A stretch of 64,000 nucleotides of DNA from Neopestalotiopsis rosae (Eukaryota; Ascomycota; Sordariomycetes; Amphisphaeriales; Sporocadaceae), in NCBI GenBank assembly GCA_023078685.1, contig JALGAS010000001.1, forward strand, positions 2,232,001-2,296,000. Reading direction: 5' to 3'. Position 1 is the stretch's first letter. Each line of letters starts with the position of its first letter. Made by a program: the position numbers and the translations under genes. Shown piece after piece: positions 11,454 to 21,951 of this stretch. The notes beneath the pieces are model-generated. The model searched no databases. It was not told the origin of the DNA and saw nothing but the letters and a program-made list of their open reading frames with translations.

Positions 11454-12038
11454 TCATAGAGTGTGAGGGCAGTCTGGCTGATAGGTCAAGGCAAAGTTGG
11501 GCATGGTGCAGGTCTCATCATATCCATATGTTCAAGCAGCGTTGGCAATATTGTAAAGAGCAGCATTTAGTCCAACCCAGGAGTCTGTTGGGCAACTGCT
11601 TACAAAGTTCATTGCGTTTGCTGCAGAAAATGCAAGGCGTCCCTCTGACTCGACGAGCAAATTGACACATTCAGACATGTCAATGTCCTTGTAAGTAGCA
11701 GCGATGCCACCACCAGTAGTGGGGTGCTGCGTAGCAGACTCCCCAGTGTAGAGGTAGTTCCAAGCATCATAGGAAATATCGTAAGCACCACCCGACTGGT
11801 CAATCCTGAGGAGATTGACAGATCTGTCATTGGCGCTAACCTGAACACAAATGCTATTACAGCTGGGAAAGGACGGCCAGTATGCGATGCGATTGGTATT
11901 GACTTTACAGCCAAGGACGCCAATCGAGGAGGAGTATCTGTCGTGAGGCGTAACGAAGATGCTGTTATCGCGGCGAAATTTCGTAGCAATAATCGGAGCT
12001 ATTGTGGTACCTAGGAGGTAGAAGATGGGAGCGAGCAT
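11454..12038 (-). pseudogene. Conserved fungal secreted protein interrupted by a TGA at a Cys codon
   Basis: From the ATG at 12038 the frame encodes a signal peptide (MLAPIFYLLGTTIAPIIA) and a mature protein with VTPHDRYSSSIGVLGCKVN, AYWPSFPSC, LLRIDQSGGAYDISYDAWNY and FSAANAMNF. This pattern belongs to a family of small fungal secreted proteins, usually unannotated. The frame stops at a TGA (11534-11532). Reading on in the same frame gives TYGYDETCTMPNFALTYQPDC up to a normal stop at 11454. That tail is what the family has, with a cysteine expected where the TGA lies. So this is one nonsense change (TGC to TGA) in an otherwise intact gene. It could be a recent loss, an allele or a sequencing error. 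Without readthrough, the product lacks the last disulfide region. Confidence 0.75.
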
Positions 12039-13252
12039 TTTGGGAATTGCCTACAGTAACAGTCTTCTGGTTCGATATGCTGATTCATGCAATGATTTAG
12101 GTATGTACACAATGAATACTGTGATGTATCGATGGGAGAAAATGGACGTGCAAACCGTGCACTGCCGTTTTCAGATCTACCTCCCGAGAAACGCCAGAAA
12201 TGGAGTATTTTCACAATACCTCAAATGAGTGCATATGTGTGATGTTTCCAATTCCTGCATTTCGAATCGAGCTACTTTTGGGGCAACACTTGCGACTGGC
12301 CAGTGTCTTGAAATCAAATCTGCTGTTCCGCATTTCTTGCAGCGATTGTAATGCCAGAGACGCAGACTACAAGCGTTCTCCTCGCAACTAGCCTATCTTG
12401 GTTTCGCATAATGATGGCGCTTGTTTCGGTGCTGTTTGTATATGAGAATCGCCACCAAGGAATCGGTCAATCTATCATATATGCAACAAAATATTTCAGG
12501 GTATATGCAGGTTTTCAGCTCCTTTTCGCTGGGTTTGTGCTTGTGGCTTGCATCTTGTTGACAGCGCGCCATAAATGCTGGTTACACTTGCCTTCAAGGT
12601 TCACCATTCTTTCGGTGCGTTACTTACTTGAATATCTGTCATCTTGTGTCTGACAAAACAGTTCGTGTCAATGATCTACACCCTCAACGACTTTTTGTCT
12701 GACCTGGGACCTGTGGTCTGTGGAACACGAGTTTTTGCATCACGAAATCCTGCACCACCCTCGAATACACACGGAGAGACTCAGCGACCGGCTTTTGTCA
12801 ATTTCCGAAGGCCACGGGACTTTTACGTCGAACTTGAGAATTTCCAAGAGTACCAAGCTCAATCGATACTTAATGGGATGGGAGATGTCCTCCTCAGAAA
12901 TAGTACAAGGCGATCTGCAACTATTGTCTTTGTGGCTGCTCAGACTTCTGGTGCATGTCTGGAGACGCTGTCTGTAGCATCGATTTCACTTATGACCTGC
13001 CTCACTCAACGAGATCGAGGTGTTCAGAGCAGGGAATACGTTGGACATGGGTGCATTGGTTCGAGGTTGAGACTTGTTTGCGGACAAGCATTTTATCCGG
13101 CCACGAAACATGGAGCAGTTCGACAGGGGACGTGAGAGATATAAGTAGAAGCTTCCTCTGGCAGCGTGGAATCGTTCTTTCTTGTTCTCTAAGTTCTACT
13201 TTCTTGACATTTCCCTCCTCTTAACAAGCTACAGAACACCAACACTCACGCC
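12039..13252 (+). other. Possible membrane-protein exons, uncertain
   Basis: The plus frame 12351-12653 encodes two hydrophobic segments (FRIMMALVSVLFVY and VYAGFQLLFAGFVLVACILLTA) starting from an ATG. A GTGCGT donor near 12616 and a CAG acceptor at 12659 could join it to 12660 onwards. Beyond that two frames compete and neither resembles a known carrier or receptor. I treat this as a possible small or decayed integral membrane gene. Bases 13140-13252 are the probable leader of the gene at 13253. Confidence 0.25.
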
Positions 13253-14425
13253 ATGTTCATCCAGATTGGCCTCTTGGATAGCCTCACGGCTCGAGGGCAT
13301 CACGAATCTGTATCCCCTGAAATCAAACCAATTTCCGCCTTTGAGAGCTCTCGAGATGATAGGTCTCGAGAGTATCTGACACCGTTGTATCCCACGACGT
13401 ATGGTTTGAGCGGGAGCAACACAAAGACACTGTCCTCAGCCATGAACACTCACACAGTCTCAAATGAGCGACCTCCAGGCGAGGGCTTCATTCGAAAGAC
13501 TCGCGTCATTGATTACCCAGACATCACGACCAACTCAGCAACCCATTATCACTATCCACTACACACTACATTCCACAGGACTAGGCGGTTCCCCGATGTC
13601 AAAGTACAACGAAATGAAGTGCTGCGCCCGATAGGGCAGCCTCATTTCATGCTCTGCTCGGAAGATTGGCTCAAGGAGACCGAAGGCTCGGACGAACTGG
13701 AGGCTTTGAGGCCCGTTCATGTTGACAGGAATCCTTCTGTCGTGCTCGAAGATGATTTTGGAGATAGCGACACCGATGTGGAGGTATTCCACGAGAATGA
13801 CGGTTTCCCTCACTTCTACAGCTCGGACAGCATCATCAAAGATGCGGGTATCGGTAGTAGCCACCACGAAAATGACAACGAGGATGAGGCCTTTCAAAAG
13901 GACTTGCCAGTCTCGAACAGAGATCCAATCTTACGATGTCCCAAGCTGCAAAAGGTTGACTGCGATCGAAGAATCAGGCGGAACAGAAGAAAGGGGGGCC
14001 GCAACGCTAAAAGACGTCGGTCGCATTCCAGTCGGAATGGAAGTGTACGTTATAAGGACGTCCCCCTTCGTTATGGTCGTCAATCGCCTGCACGAGTACA
14101 GCGTATTCTTGTAGAAGGGGAGTCGATTTCTACAGAATTGATTTGGAGCAATCGCGCCAAGGTCTGGCACGACTTGAAAGACTGGCGGAAGACAAATACC
14201 GTGGATTTGCTCAAAGCCGAGCTCCGGGCGTTTCTCGGTGTCATTGTTCTCGTCAATGGAGACGGAAAACCTCCCACATTTCACTGGGAAGAAGCGACAC
14301 AGATGTTCTCTTGCGTAGACGAGATAACACAAGAGACCGCTGGCATTTCAGAAGATGTGCTTCGAAAGGTGATCAGCGGCGAAGACCTAAGCATTACAAT
14401 TGACTGGAAGGAAATGTCAGAATGA
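13253..14425 (+). CDS. Intronless 390-residue protein, unknown function
   Basis: A single uninterrupted frame from an ATG in good context (ACGCCATG) to TGA. The first 120 residues are polar and low in hydrophobics. Residues 150-220 are acidic with clusters of Asp and Glu (DDFGDSDTDVEV). Residues 245-275 form a strongly basic block (RRIRRNRRKGGRNAKRRRSH) that looks like a nuclear localisation signal. The last 110 residues are mixed helix and strand, with WHDLKDW and FLGVIVLVNGDGKPP. No catalytic motif, membrane segment or signal peptide. No paralogue in the window. A nuclear protein is the simplest inference. Confidence 0.7.
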   Translation: MFIQIGLLDSLTARGHHESVSPEIKPISAFESSRDDRSREYLTPLYPTTYGLSGSNTKTLSSAMNTHTVSNERPPGEGFIRKTRVIDYPDITTNSATHYHYPLHTTFHRTRRFPDVKVQRNEVLRPIGQPHFMLCSEDWLKETEGSDELEALRPVHVDRNPSVVLEDDFGDSDTDVEVFHENDGFPHFYSSDSIIKDAGIGSSHHENDNEDEAFQKDLPVSNRDPILRCPKLQKVDCDRRIRRNRRKGGRNAKRRRSHSSRNGSVRYKDVPLRYGRQSPARVQRILVEGESISTELIWSNRAKVWHDLKDWRKTNTVDLLKAELRAFLGVIVLVNGDGKPPTFHWEEATQMFSCVDEITQETAGISEDVLRKVISGEDLSITIDWKEMSE

Positions 14426-15356
14426 TGTACTGGCAAACAACGGCTGGGTCAAACGAATAATGTCTGAGTCAGTTCAAGGTGTTGATAGAACTAGGAGTTG
14501 ATCGGAAGTGTACTTAAAACTTTAAATTGGCAAAACTCTAAATGGGATAACTATATTTAAGTGAAAGTCGTTCGCCTATGTGACATCGATCGAGTAGTTC
14601 TAGTCGTAATTTGAGAATGATTGATAATAGCAGCGGCTGAGGACAAAGCCAGCAGACTTTGGGTAATTGAATCGTAGACTAGGTAAGCTTTTTTGTATGT
14701 CGACCTTGGTCAGATACTGTTGACCCTTTCCAGATAATGGCAAACGCATTTTCACCTCCTATGAAACAAAACACGTTCCTCACAGGCCCTTGACGAGCTT
14801 CCTTAAAGATATGCAAGCTTAAACTATTTGAGTGGCGAAATGAGACGTATTGTCTGAAGCAGCGTGGCCGCCTGGCAATATTTTCAGAAGTAATGCACGG
14901 ATGCATTACCGTAGACCTAATGACTTTCTGCCGGCGGACCCAAGCCTAACAATTCCATTTCTTGTCCGGAGTTGTTTCGTAGGGCTGGCTCAGAGTGCTT
15001 CAAGTCACCCCTCCTCATAATGTATTCTTGTCATAAATACAACAATGGACGCTCAAGATCGCCTGTAACCAGTGTGACCTAGGTGGTAAATTTCCATGCT
15101 GTTGCTAGGGCTGCCAAGAATTCAGCTCCATAACTTTATCGCAGGAAGGAGTCCAGCCCTCTTGAATACCATGCAGGGTCGCCCCAGAGCGTCAACGCTA
15201 GTGGGCAGGAGGCAGATGGACGAGCAGAAGTTGAATTACTTTGGAGATCACTTGAATTGAGCTCGAAGCGTTTCGTTTCGTCTCTCGCCTCTTTTTATTC
15301 TTCAAAGGCTTTCGACAATTTGTCATTACTCTCTTCGTCCATACTACACGTGGAAG
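14426..15356. other. Intergenic, nothing recognised
   Basis: Between two convergent genes. One short minus frame (14906-14679) has no motif. No match to the repeats in the window was noticed. Confidence 0.4.
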
Positions 15357-16297
15357 CTACGTGTTTTTATGCCTTCTTGCCTTCTTGTAATGAGTCATTT
15401 CAACCTCTGCCAAGTTTTTGAATATTTTCCGAATCTCCGCCGACTCCATCCGCCAAGACGCGCTGATAACCCTTGTCATCATTTTCTGATCCAGGCCTGG
15501 AAACAACTTGACAGTGTCACCTCGGAAAGCTTTTTTGTAGAGGAAAAAGCAATTCAAAGGCCGCTTCATTGTCCCTTGACTGTTGACTGCAATGGCTGAT
15601 TCGTCGCATCGCGGCCGATGCACATACATATGAATGTCAGGAAAGTTGTATCGGTTGAAGAGCACGCTCAACGGCGTCGGAATGCGTGGCTCATCATGGA
15701 TGAGTAGCTCTTGATGCTGCCAAGGGTGAATATAGTCTGGACTCATAGGTGTTGTTTGGCCCAGAGTGTCCGGATTATGGTTACTGCATGCTGCTCGAAA
15801 GTCGATCATCTCGTAGGGATGAAGATGATTTTCAGGTGGCACATAGACTCCTTGTGGTCCAAATCCCTAGCCAAATCAAACGGTCTCAGAATCTGGTAAC
15901 TGACAAGACGTCAGAGAAGGCCAAGTATACTTACTACAAATTCTTTGGCGTCATATGATGATGGGTCAAAGACATCATGGGTGGCAATAGCATCGAAACT
16001 ATGGTGCACATCAACACCGAAATCCGAGTCAAACTATGATATCAGCAAAGAAACTGGTCCTGGGCGGACGAATGGAAAACTTACAGCGAATGGCACTTCA
16101 CATCCTAATTCAACTGGGTCGATGATTGATGTTGGGGTCTGGTTATGTGCTGCCGCTGCGGCAATATTGCCGCAGACGTTTTGCACAGCGCAGTCGTTAT
16201 CTGATAGCAGATCCTTCAGACTGATAATCCGTCGTGGCTGATCCACGGGCGCTTTGATGCTGCACGGTGAACCTTTCTGAACATGGTGTTGGTCCAT
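15357..16297 (-). CDS. MATA-type HMG-box transcription factor, three exons
   Basis: Exons on minus: 16297-16085, 16033-15935 and 15866-15357, with introns of 51 and 68 bases (GTAAGT donors, phase 0), 273 residues in all. The HMG box is C-terminal, about residues 204-271: MKRPLNCFFLYKK, then FPGLDQKMMTRVISASWRME and IFKNLAEVEMTHYKKARRHK. This is the MATA-HMG pattern (RP-N-FxLY, PGL, the W of helix 2, F-LAE, Y). Mating-type MAT1-2-1 and MAT1-1-3 proteins carry such a box, but so do autosomal regulators. No MAT1-1-1 alpha-box gene, APN2 or SLA2 neighbour is in the window, so a mating-type role is not supported. The expected Asn-Ala of the box is Asn-Cys here, and the protein ends almost directly after the box. 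A decayed copy of its first exon may lie near 6330. Confidence 0.75.
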
Positions 16298-16862
16298 GGT
16301 GAGAATCAATGTTGATGTTCTTGGCCCAGATGCGTGAGGGCACTTGGAGGTTTTGCTTGCTTTATACGCAGCAACAGCAGCCACTCCGCCTCCAATAGTC
16401 CAGAACTGACATCCTTCCGAGACACGATGATTGGATACAGTACTGTAGATCATGATTATATTTCACAATGGCAAAATCTCGAAAGCTTGCGGAAGGACTC
16501 ATTTCATATTTCGTGTACATTTATTTATGATCACCTGGTAAGGGCATCATTTCGAGTTCTTAAGACAAAGGCGATGACATCAATTGCAATACCTACGATG
16601 TTAGTTTCTGTATTTGTTTCAGTGATTTCTGTACATGGATTAGAAATAGATGGTATTTTCTAGCGGCAGGAACTAATCACGGAATATTACTCATCTATAG
16701 CCATTTGAACGCTTTCCGTAACTATCCTGGATCGGAATTGAATATGGCGCCCTGGTATGAATCGTGCACAAAGATATACTCCTAGTACCATGGATTATTT
16801 TTGGTCTAGTCATTGCTACATGACCAGAACTGTAATTGTATTCACGTACCGATGTATCGAGA
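16298..16862. other. Intergenic, nothing recognised
   Basis: Presumed promoter of the minus-strand HMG gene (first 150-300 bases). A short plus frame ends near 16663 with VSVFVSVISVHG, not supported as a gene. Confidence 0.35.
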
Positions 16863-17009
16863 AACGGAACTCGGGGTTCTACTGTTCAATCGTTTCGTCC
16901 TCCCCCTGTTGCCTCACTCAAGCGTATCAGAAACAGATCTGAAGGTATATGGGATTCGGAATCTGCGTTTTTCGTCGACTCCAGTATTATCCCAGTGATA
17001 CCAAGTGCA
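16863..17009 (+). pseudogene. GMC oxidoreductase C-terminal remnant
   Basis: One frame reads SETDLKVYGIRNLRF and then continues wrongly; a second frame, entered within the run of T at 16968-16973, reads VDSSIIPVIPSA. Together this is the C-terminal signature of glucose-methanol-choline flavoenzymes (L-V-Y-G-V-x-N-L-R-V-V-D-x-S-x-x-P-x-x-P-S-A), broken by a small frameshift. The preceding flavin-binding part is not recognisable upstream, so this is a short relic. The role of the parent gene cannot be told from this piece. Confidence 0.6.
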
Positions 17010-18175
17010 CGGCGGGAAATGGATGTTATCAGCTAGCAGCGGGGCTGTGGGTCATAAGTCCGAGTCCCTAGTTTGTTCAATTATGGAGCATCGATAGACC
17101 CAGTCCGGTCGAGTGACTAGACTGGAATCAGCCTGGCTTTGGCCTGACAGCAGTACAACCCAGGAGACGGAAGTCGGTTTATTAGCTATTACCATAGCGA
17201 TCCTTACGTACTACAGTATTTTGTGGAAGGGTCAGAAATCCAATTTGGTCCAATTTAGACAATGGATCATTGGAGCCGGACTTGGGTCTCTGTTAGTCCA
17301 CACCTCGGACTTGAACACGCGGTTGCAAGTGCGTTGCCGCGATTGTATCTAAAATCTGGGTACGTTGACCGGTGCCGAAGCACTGCGTTTCGGGTGATGT
17401 ACAACTACAATGGTAGCGATCAAACGTCAGGTAGCTCCCACGTGGCAGATGCTCAGGTTTAGTGCCTTCTGCTCTAGTAGGGAGAACCCATGGTCAGTGC
17501 TTGCAGCTTTCAGATTTGGTGTAGTGGTTACTAAGAGCATGAGCCAAAGTGTCCCGGACGATCCCGGGCGGAATGTCGATGCTCACATCAATATCATTGT
17601 CGGTCTCGCCTTCCTTTATTTTGCCGTTGAGATCATCATGGACCCTCCAGGTGACGTGCTTCCAGTTTATGGTGGATTCCCTGCGCGTCTGGCCAGAACA
17701 CCGCCCCCGATATATTTGAGCTGTGTAGGGGCAGTGGCACAAGCGTATCTGTTGCATTGTTCGACCGTCATATACGCAGCAGGATATATGTGCTGACGAG
17801 CCGATTGGGAATCATCAGGGCACGTATTCAACAGTTACGAGAACAGGAGCATGCGGAATACTTGCAGGCGTGGAGTGCGTAGGTAGCATTATAGTAACTC
17901 TTTCATGTGTTGAGGTATTCAGTACCGTCAAGCAAAGATTCAACTCGAAGTGATCTCTGAGGACACGCATAACATGTAGAATATATTGTAGTAACCAGCT
18001 CTGAACAAAACAACAATCTACCTCCCTAAGTCGTTCCATCGATCTCCTCCAAGCTCGGATAATAGTTTTCGTATACCCTGCGGCAGCGTGCTTTGAAAAC
18101 TTGTACTACCAATAATTCCAGATTCCTCCACCGAGATGCACAACTGGCTCATCACGTCATGCTTGTCTTGACGCA
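17010..18175. other. Intergenic, possible decayed coding sequence
   Basis: The plus frame 17410-17796 and the minus frame 17757-17494 overlap; the minus one contains SIDIPPGIVRDTLAHAL, which reads like protein. The minus frame 18203-18018 may be a further exon of the gene fragment at 18176-18516. None is recognised. Confidence 0.3.
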
Positions 18176-18516
18176 TCATTTGGCAGACTCCGTGATAGTC
18201 CACTTGACTTCGCGGCTAGGATCATTCGTATTTCGACAATGATCTAGTCTGAGGGCATATTGGGCCTTCCACGGCAGGTCATGACCCTTGATGGATAATT
18301 CTTGATAAGCTCCACGACCATGGTTGAAATAGAGCACACATGTCTCTAGACCGTCTTTTGTTCTTCGGAACAATTTTTCGAAGCTCGATACTTCAGTATG
18401 ATCGTCATGGTTTATAGGCTCCCACAAATTGAGTGTGATATTGCCGAATTGGTATTCGCAGAGCTTTGCATCGACACATTTGCTCCGCTCCAAGATGGAC
18501 ACGAGTCGAGTTTCTT
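18176..18516 (-). CDS. Protein-like fragment, unknown, at a repeat border
   Basis: Open frame of about 110 residues without its own ATG (the first available codon in good position is GTG at 18502). It contains LCEYQFGNITLNLWEP, SSFEKLF and WKAQYALRLDHCRNTNDP; composition and lack of stops suggest a real exon. It begins exactly where the inverted repeat (18520-20090) ends, in a different frame from the gene carried by the repeat. It is therefore either the 3' part of an interrupted gene or an exon that the upstream ORF (18804) could reach only by splicing. No known domain. Confidence 0.35.
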
Positions 18517-18804
18517 ATCGGGGAACAAGCTGACGTACAAAAGCGAGACGTCTGCCGGCGACAAATCGGTTTCGTGCTGATCTTGACTGACTGCATTCCC
18601 ACGAGGCGGTGCTGTCATAGTCTGCGGAGGAGGTTGCATGTTGGTCGACATGGTATTCGACATGTCGGTCGATCTCTTGGTCGGCGCATTTGCGGTCGCT
18701 TGAGAACCATGCTTGCGGACTGCAGCTCGTAGATTAGACAGCCTCTGTGACCTTGAGTTTGTGTAGGGACCAGCTCGAGGTCGTTGCGACGAAGGTGCTG
18801 TCAT
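18412..18804 (-). CDS. Ser/Thr/Pro-rich protein carried by the inverted repeat, copy 1
   Basis: Starts MTAPSSQRPRAGPYT and contains SQRLSNLRAAVRKHGSQATA, a Met/Thr/Pro-rich middle and DVSLLYVSLFPDKKLD. The same protein is encoded at 55713 with few differences. The two copies agree up to KKLD and then have unrelated tails: here SCPSWSGANVSMQ and a stop at 18412, there VC and a stop. The frame start is supported by its conservation in both copies. The true 3' exon is probably the one kept at 56000-56505. Composition suggests a disordered regulatory or transposon-borne protein; no domain is recognised. Confidence 0.5.
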   Translation of the reverse strand: MTAPSSQRPRAGPYTNSRSQRLSNLRAAVRKHGSQATANAPTKRSTDMSNTMSTNMQPPPQTMTAPPRGNAVSQDQHETDLSPADVSLLYVSLFPDKKLDSCPSWSGANVSMQSSANTNSAISHSICGSL

Positions 18805-20090
18805 TTCTGAATTGATTCTGGACCCTGATTCTGGACCCAGATAGACTTTATGAGTTAACAAGAGTTCTCAAGGGTGATTCTGAATTTGCAGGTAGATGTT
18901 GGATATTTAAAGGAGCTTGGAGAAATGAACCGATGGTTCATATCGTGAGGTGACGATACAACTTGGAGCTCGTGACATCGGAACTTCTGAGCTGATTAAA
19001 TAACGACAAATAATTCAGTCCGAATGCTAGGGGTAAGTGCACTGAGATTGGATCAAGGTAATTGCTGCTTTGAACCATGACGGAGAGCACAGGCGGAACG
19101 CGGTGATAAGATCCACTTCTCAAGTGAGTTTGCAGCCCTGGCTATGTTCACTCATGTTGGTTCTAGTCCTGACCTGTACGCTGGTATGTATTGGAATGCA
19201 AGGGACAGAAGAGTGCAAATGAGCAAGGGGATACCTTCGCATATACCGTCCACCAGAATCGTACACACTGTGCTGCCATGGGGGAGCCTTGGGGGAGCCT
19301 TGGGTGGGTCCCCTTTCCCACGTCGAGACCATTCTATCCACGCAAAATACGGGTCAAATGCCCGTGGGCCGAGTATTTGGGAACATTTCCTCGGATAAGG
19401 ATCAACACAATCACATCCGGTAAATCCATCACAGACATGCGTAGAACTGTCTCATGTGCTTGGGTTACCGGCTTACATGTTTTTTCTGCACTCCTTCGCG
19501 ATCTAGGTGAACAGACAGACATACGATAAGTTACAGGTAGACAATTCGGAAGTTGAATGCCAGTTTATTACATATCGATCCATTGCTTGAATTAAGACAG
19601 GTTAAGCTATTTAGTCAACACCAGTCTCGCCTCTGTTAAAACTGTAGCCAAACATTTTAACAGTCGACAGATGACAGTGACAGTAGCCAGTCATCTCCCA
19701 CTCCAATGTATCTTCTGAATGGCATCCTAGAGCCTACTGTATACTGCAGCTTTCAAGACATTATAGTAGCGCGCGCTGCATGTGGCTGGCTTGGCTTACC
19801 TCTTGCCATTTGTTTGGAAAACTTGGTAAGGCAATACGCGTCTCATGACCAAATATGTGGGCAACCAAATAACCATCCGCATCGCCGGGACCTACCTGAT
19901 GCGGCAAATTACAAGTCTCGGCTCAATCGGAAGCGGTAGACTGGCGTAGCGGAATACGGGCATAAGACCCGCATCAGCCAGATCGTCCCCCGTTGCTGTT
20001 GCCACTCTTGCCTGGTCCAGAGGGACAGGCACTGTAGACTTCGTGGACTCCATTCGGAGCTAAGACCCACAATATCTTCGGCCTGCCGGG
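18520..20090 (-). repeat. Long inverted repeat, arm 1
   Basis: The reverse complement of this 1.57 kb segment is colinear with 53600-56012, apart from an insertion of about 0.82 kb in the other arm. Landmarks found in both are TAAGCCGGTAACCCA, the CTCCCACTCCAAT block, AAACAAATGGCAAGAGGTAAG and the whole start of the MTAPSSQ gene. This arm has an extra tandem GGGGGAGCCTT at 19280-19303 that shifts the reading frames relative to the other arm. Several open frames shared by both arms (19144-19529 here) shift at such indels, so I do not treat them as genes. The arms are about 33.5 kb apart. Confidence 0.85.
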
Positions 20091-20435
20091 ATTGGATTTA
20101 CAACCCATGCCTCTTGCCCGGAATGTTTGTCGTCGCTCACGAAGATCGTGTGGGCATGCCTTTCTTTCCAAATCGTTCGCACTGTAAGTATTTGTTGAGC
20201 GGATAGACCTTCAATGCCCAGCGCAGTCGCTGATCTACAGGTCGTGATCTAGAAAATGTAAACATGTTGCTCCCATATCTATCAATTATCCTATACTGTA
20301 GATGCCGGATACTCTGCTGTCCTGTTTTGCAGGGGTCAAGTTGATGCCCCGACCAAATCTGATGGACGAGTCGGAGGATAATTTCCTACGACTTGAGAGA
20401 GAACCTATGCCCGGCTTGTCGCGTTGTGGATAATT
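20091..20435 (+). repeat. Dispersed repeat unit (as at 6475), copy without the minisatellite expansion
   Basis: Together with 19960-20090 this matches 6475-7040. The closing part GGATACTCTGCTGTCCTGTTTTGCAG (20312-20337, shown here in two halves: GGATACTCTGCTG and TCCTGTTTTGCAG) has a single unit where the other copy has a tandem array. No gene. Confidence 0.65.
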
Positions 20436-21951
20436 TCAGGAGCGCATCGGAACGAAGCAAACAGAGCCTGCTAGTTCACTCCACGATATGCAGCTATGCC
20501 AGAGACCAACTATTGCACCGTTCGTGATGGCCATTTTCGATCGGATAATGGACTGCAGATTGCACGCATGTTCGTTGTACGACGACGAAGTGAAAAGTCC
20601 GATGGGGGGTACCGCTCGCCACCGAGGCGACGGTATTTCGAGCGTGGCTTCAGTTGCTGAATCAAAACTAAAAGCATCAAGCGAAGAATCTGAATCCACA
20701 TCAAGCATTCCCTTTTGATGCATCCCTCTCATAAGTGCTCCCAGCAATATCGATGAACATTCGAACGAACAACCCTCTCGCCCATCGCGAAGATCTCTGA
20801 GAAGGGCCTGAAGAATTGTGAAAATTTGCTTGGTGGATTCCCGTTTCCTATCATCGATGGCATCTAACCCACGATTAGCGCGGCAACGACCATACTATAA
20901 TTTAACTTGCTTACGGACAAGGTTTCCCGGGATGGGAAGATCCATAGTACATAGCTGTCCTTTCATTGTTCGCAAAGCAGTTCTCGTAACATTTTCGAAG
21001 ATGTCTGCTTCGCAGAAGACCCATGACACGTGGAGCCATAAAACAAGCTCTCTGCCGTATGTTGTAGGCAACGGCCACTTCAACCTTGTAATCCACATCT
21101 CTACAGCAAGCTCAACTACTTCATGGCAGTTGTAGTAATCAACCAGAACTGCAATCTTCGCGAGTGTCTCCAAATCTATTGACCTAGGAATACTTCGAAT
21201 GCGACCATGAACGACATTCATGAGGATTATGAATGCATTTGCATCCCAATCTTCCACTTTGATCGAATACTTATCCTCTGATCGTATCGTACTTTCTTGC
21301 CAACAGCCGGTCAACATCGTTTCGAAATTCGGTGAAGCCAGAATCAAGTGTCTTGAGGAAAGCCTTAAGTATATGTCTTGCTGTTTCTCACATTTCATTC
21401 TCAAGGGCACAGACATCAAGGTTGATTGACTCGCTGCGACATCTAGATTAGACTCCGCAACAAAGCATTCGGCCGAACATTCCGGTTGAGTCGGCACCCC
21501 AGTGCTTTCATCCTCATCGGTGGTATCTGGCATTTGTACGGCGAGCTCGACATCAGGCGTGGGATCGCTTCGACCATCCTGCTCGTTGAATGGTCCGGTC
21601 GTAGAATGTGTCGATGCTTCTGAATCCAATTCGAAGGCTATAGTCGAGATAGATGGATCCAATGCTAAGCAGCATCAGCTATTAGTTCAGTACAATGCCG
21701 GCTATGAGAGCAGACTAACGCTCGTGCTGTCGTATACTCTTCTTCTTCTTCTTCTTCTTTTTATTCCGAATTCTCACTGGGCCTTCTTTAGAATCAAACG
21801 TGTTAGACTGTATCGAAGTGTCGGCTATTCGGAGTGTTGTGGAAGAGTTCTCTTCGTCGATGTCAGCCCAAACTGCAAATGGTCTGTTCGGATTGGATAG
21901 AATCAAGGTGACATCCCCATGAGGATCGATATCGTAGCATGGTTCGTTCAT
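20436..21951 (-). CDS. BTB/POZ-domain protein, three exons
   Basis: Exons on minus: 21951-21720, 21664-20915 and 20863-20436, with introns of 55 and 51 bases; 469 residues. The first exon gives MNEPCYDIDPHGDVTLILSN and PFAVW, the start of the fungal BTB fold. The second holds LRLSSRHLILASPNFETMLTG and W-x-E (BTB core), then NAFIILMNVVHG, LAKIAVLVDYYNCHEVVELA and the helical WITRLKWPLP part. The third has FTILQALLRDLRDG, GCSFECSSILLGALMRGM and ends with a Ser/Asp-rich tail. A run of eight lysines (about residues 64-71), encoded by a microsatellite of TTC repeats on plus (21739-21762), plus an acidic and Thr-rich insert, splits the two halves of the BTB domain. Such proteins mediate dimerisation or act as Cullin-3 adaptors; here no partner domain is seen. 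The gene appears intact. Confidence 0.8.

Noticed and set aside
11532..11534. TGA read as selenocysteine
   Set aside because: Ascomycete fungi lack the selenocysteine machinery, and the family has Cys there; a nonsense change is simpler.
19144..19529. Frames conserved between the inverted-repeat arms as a gene
   Set aside because: They shift register at small indels between the arms (for example the GGGGGAGCCTT duplication), with no third-position bias; nucleotide duplication explains them.
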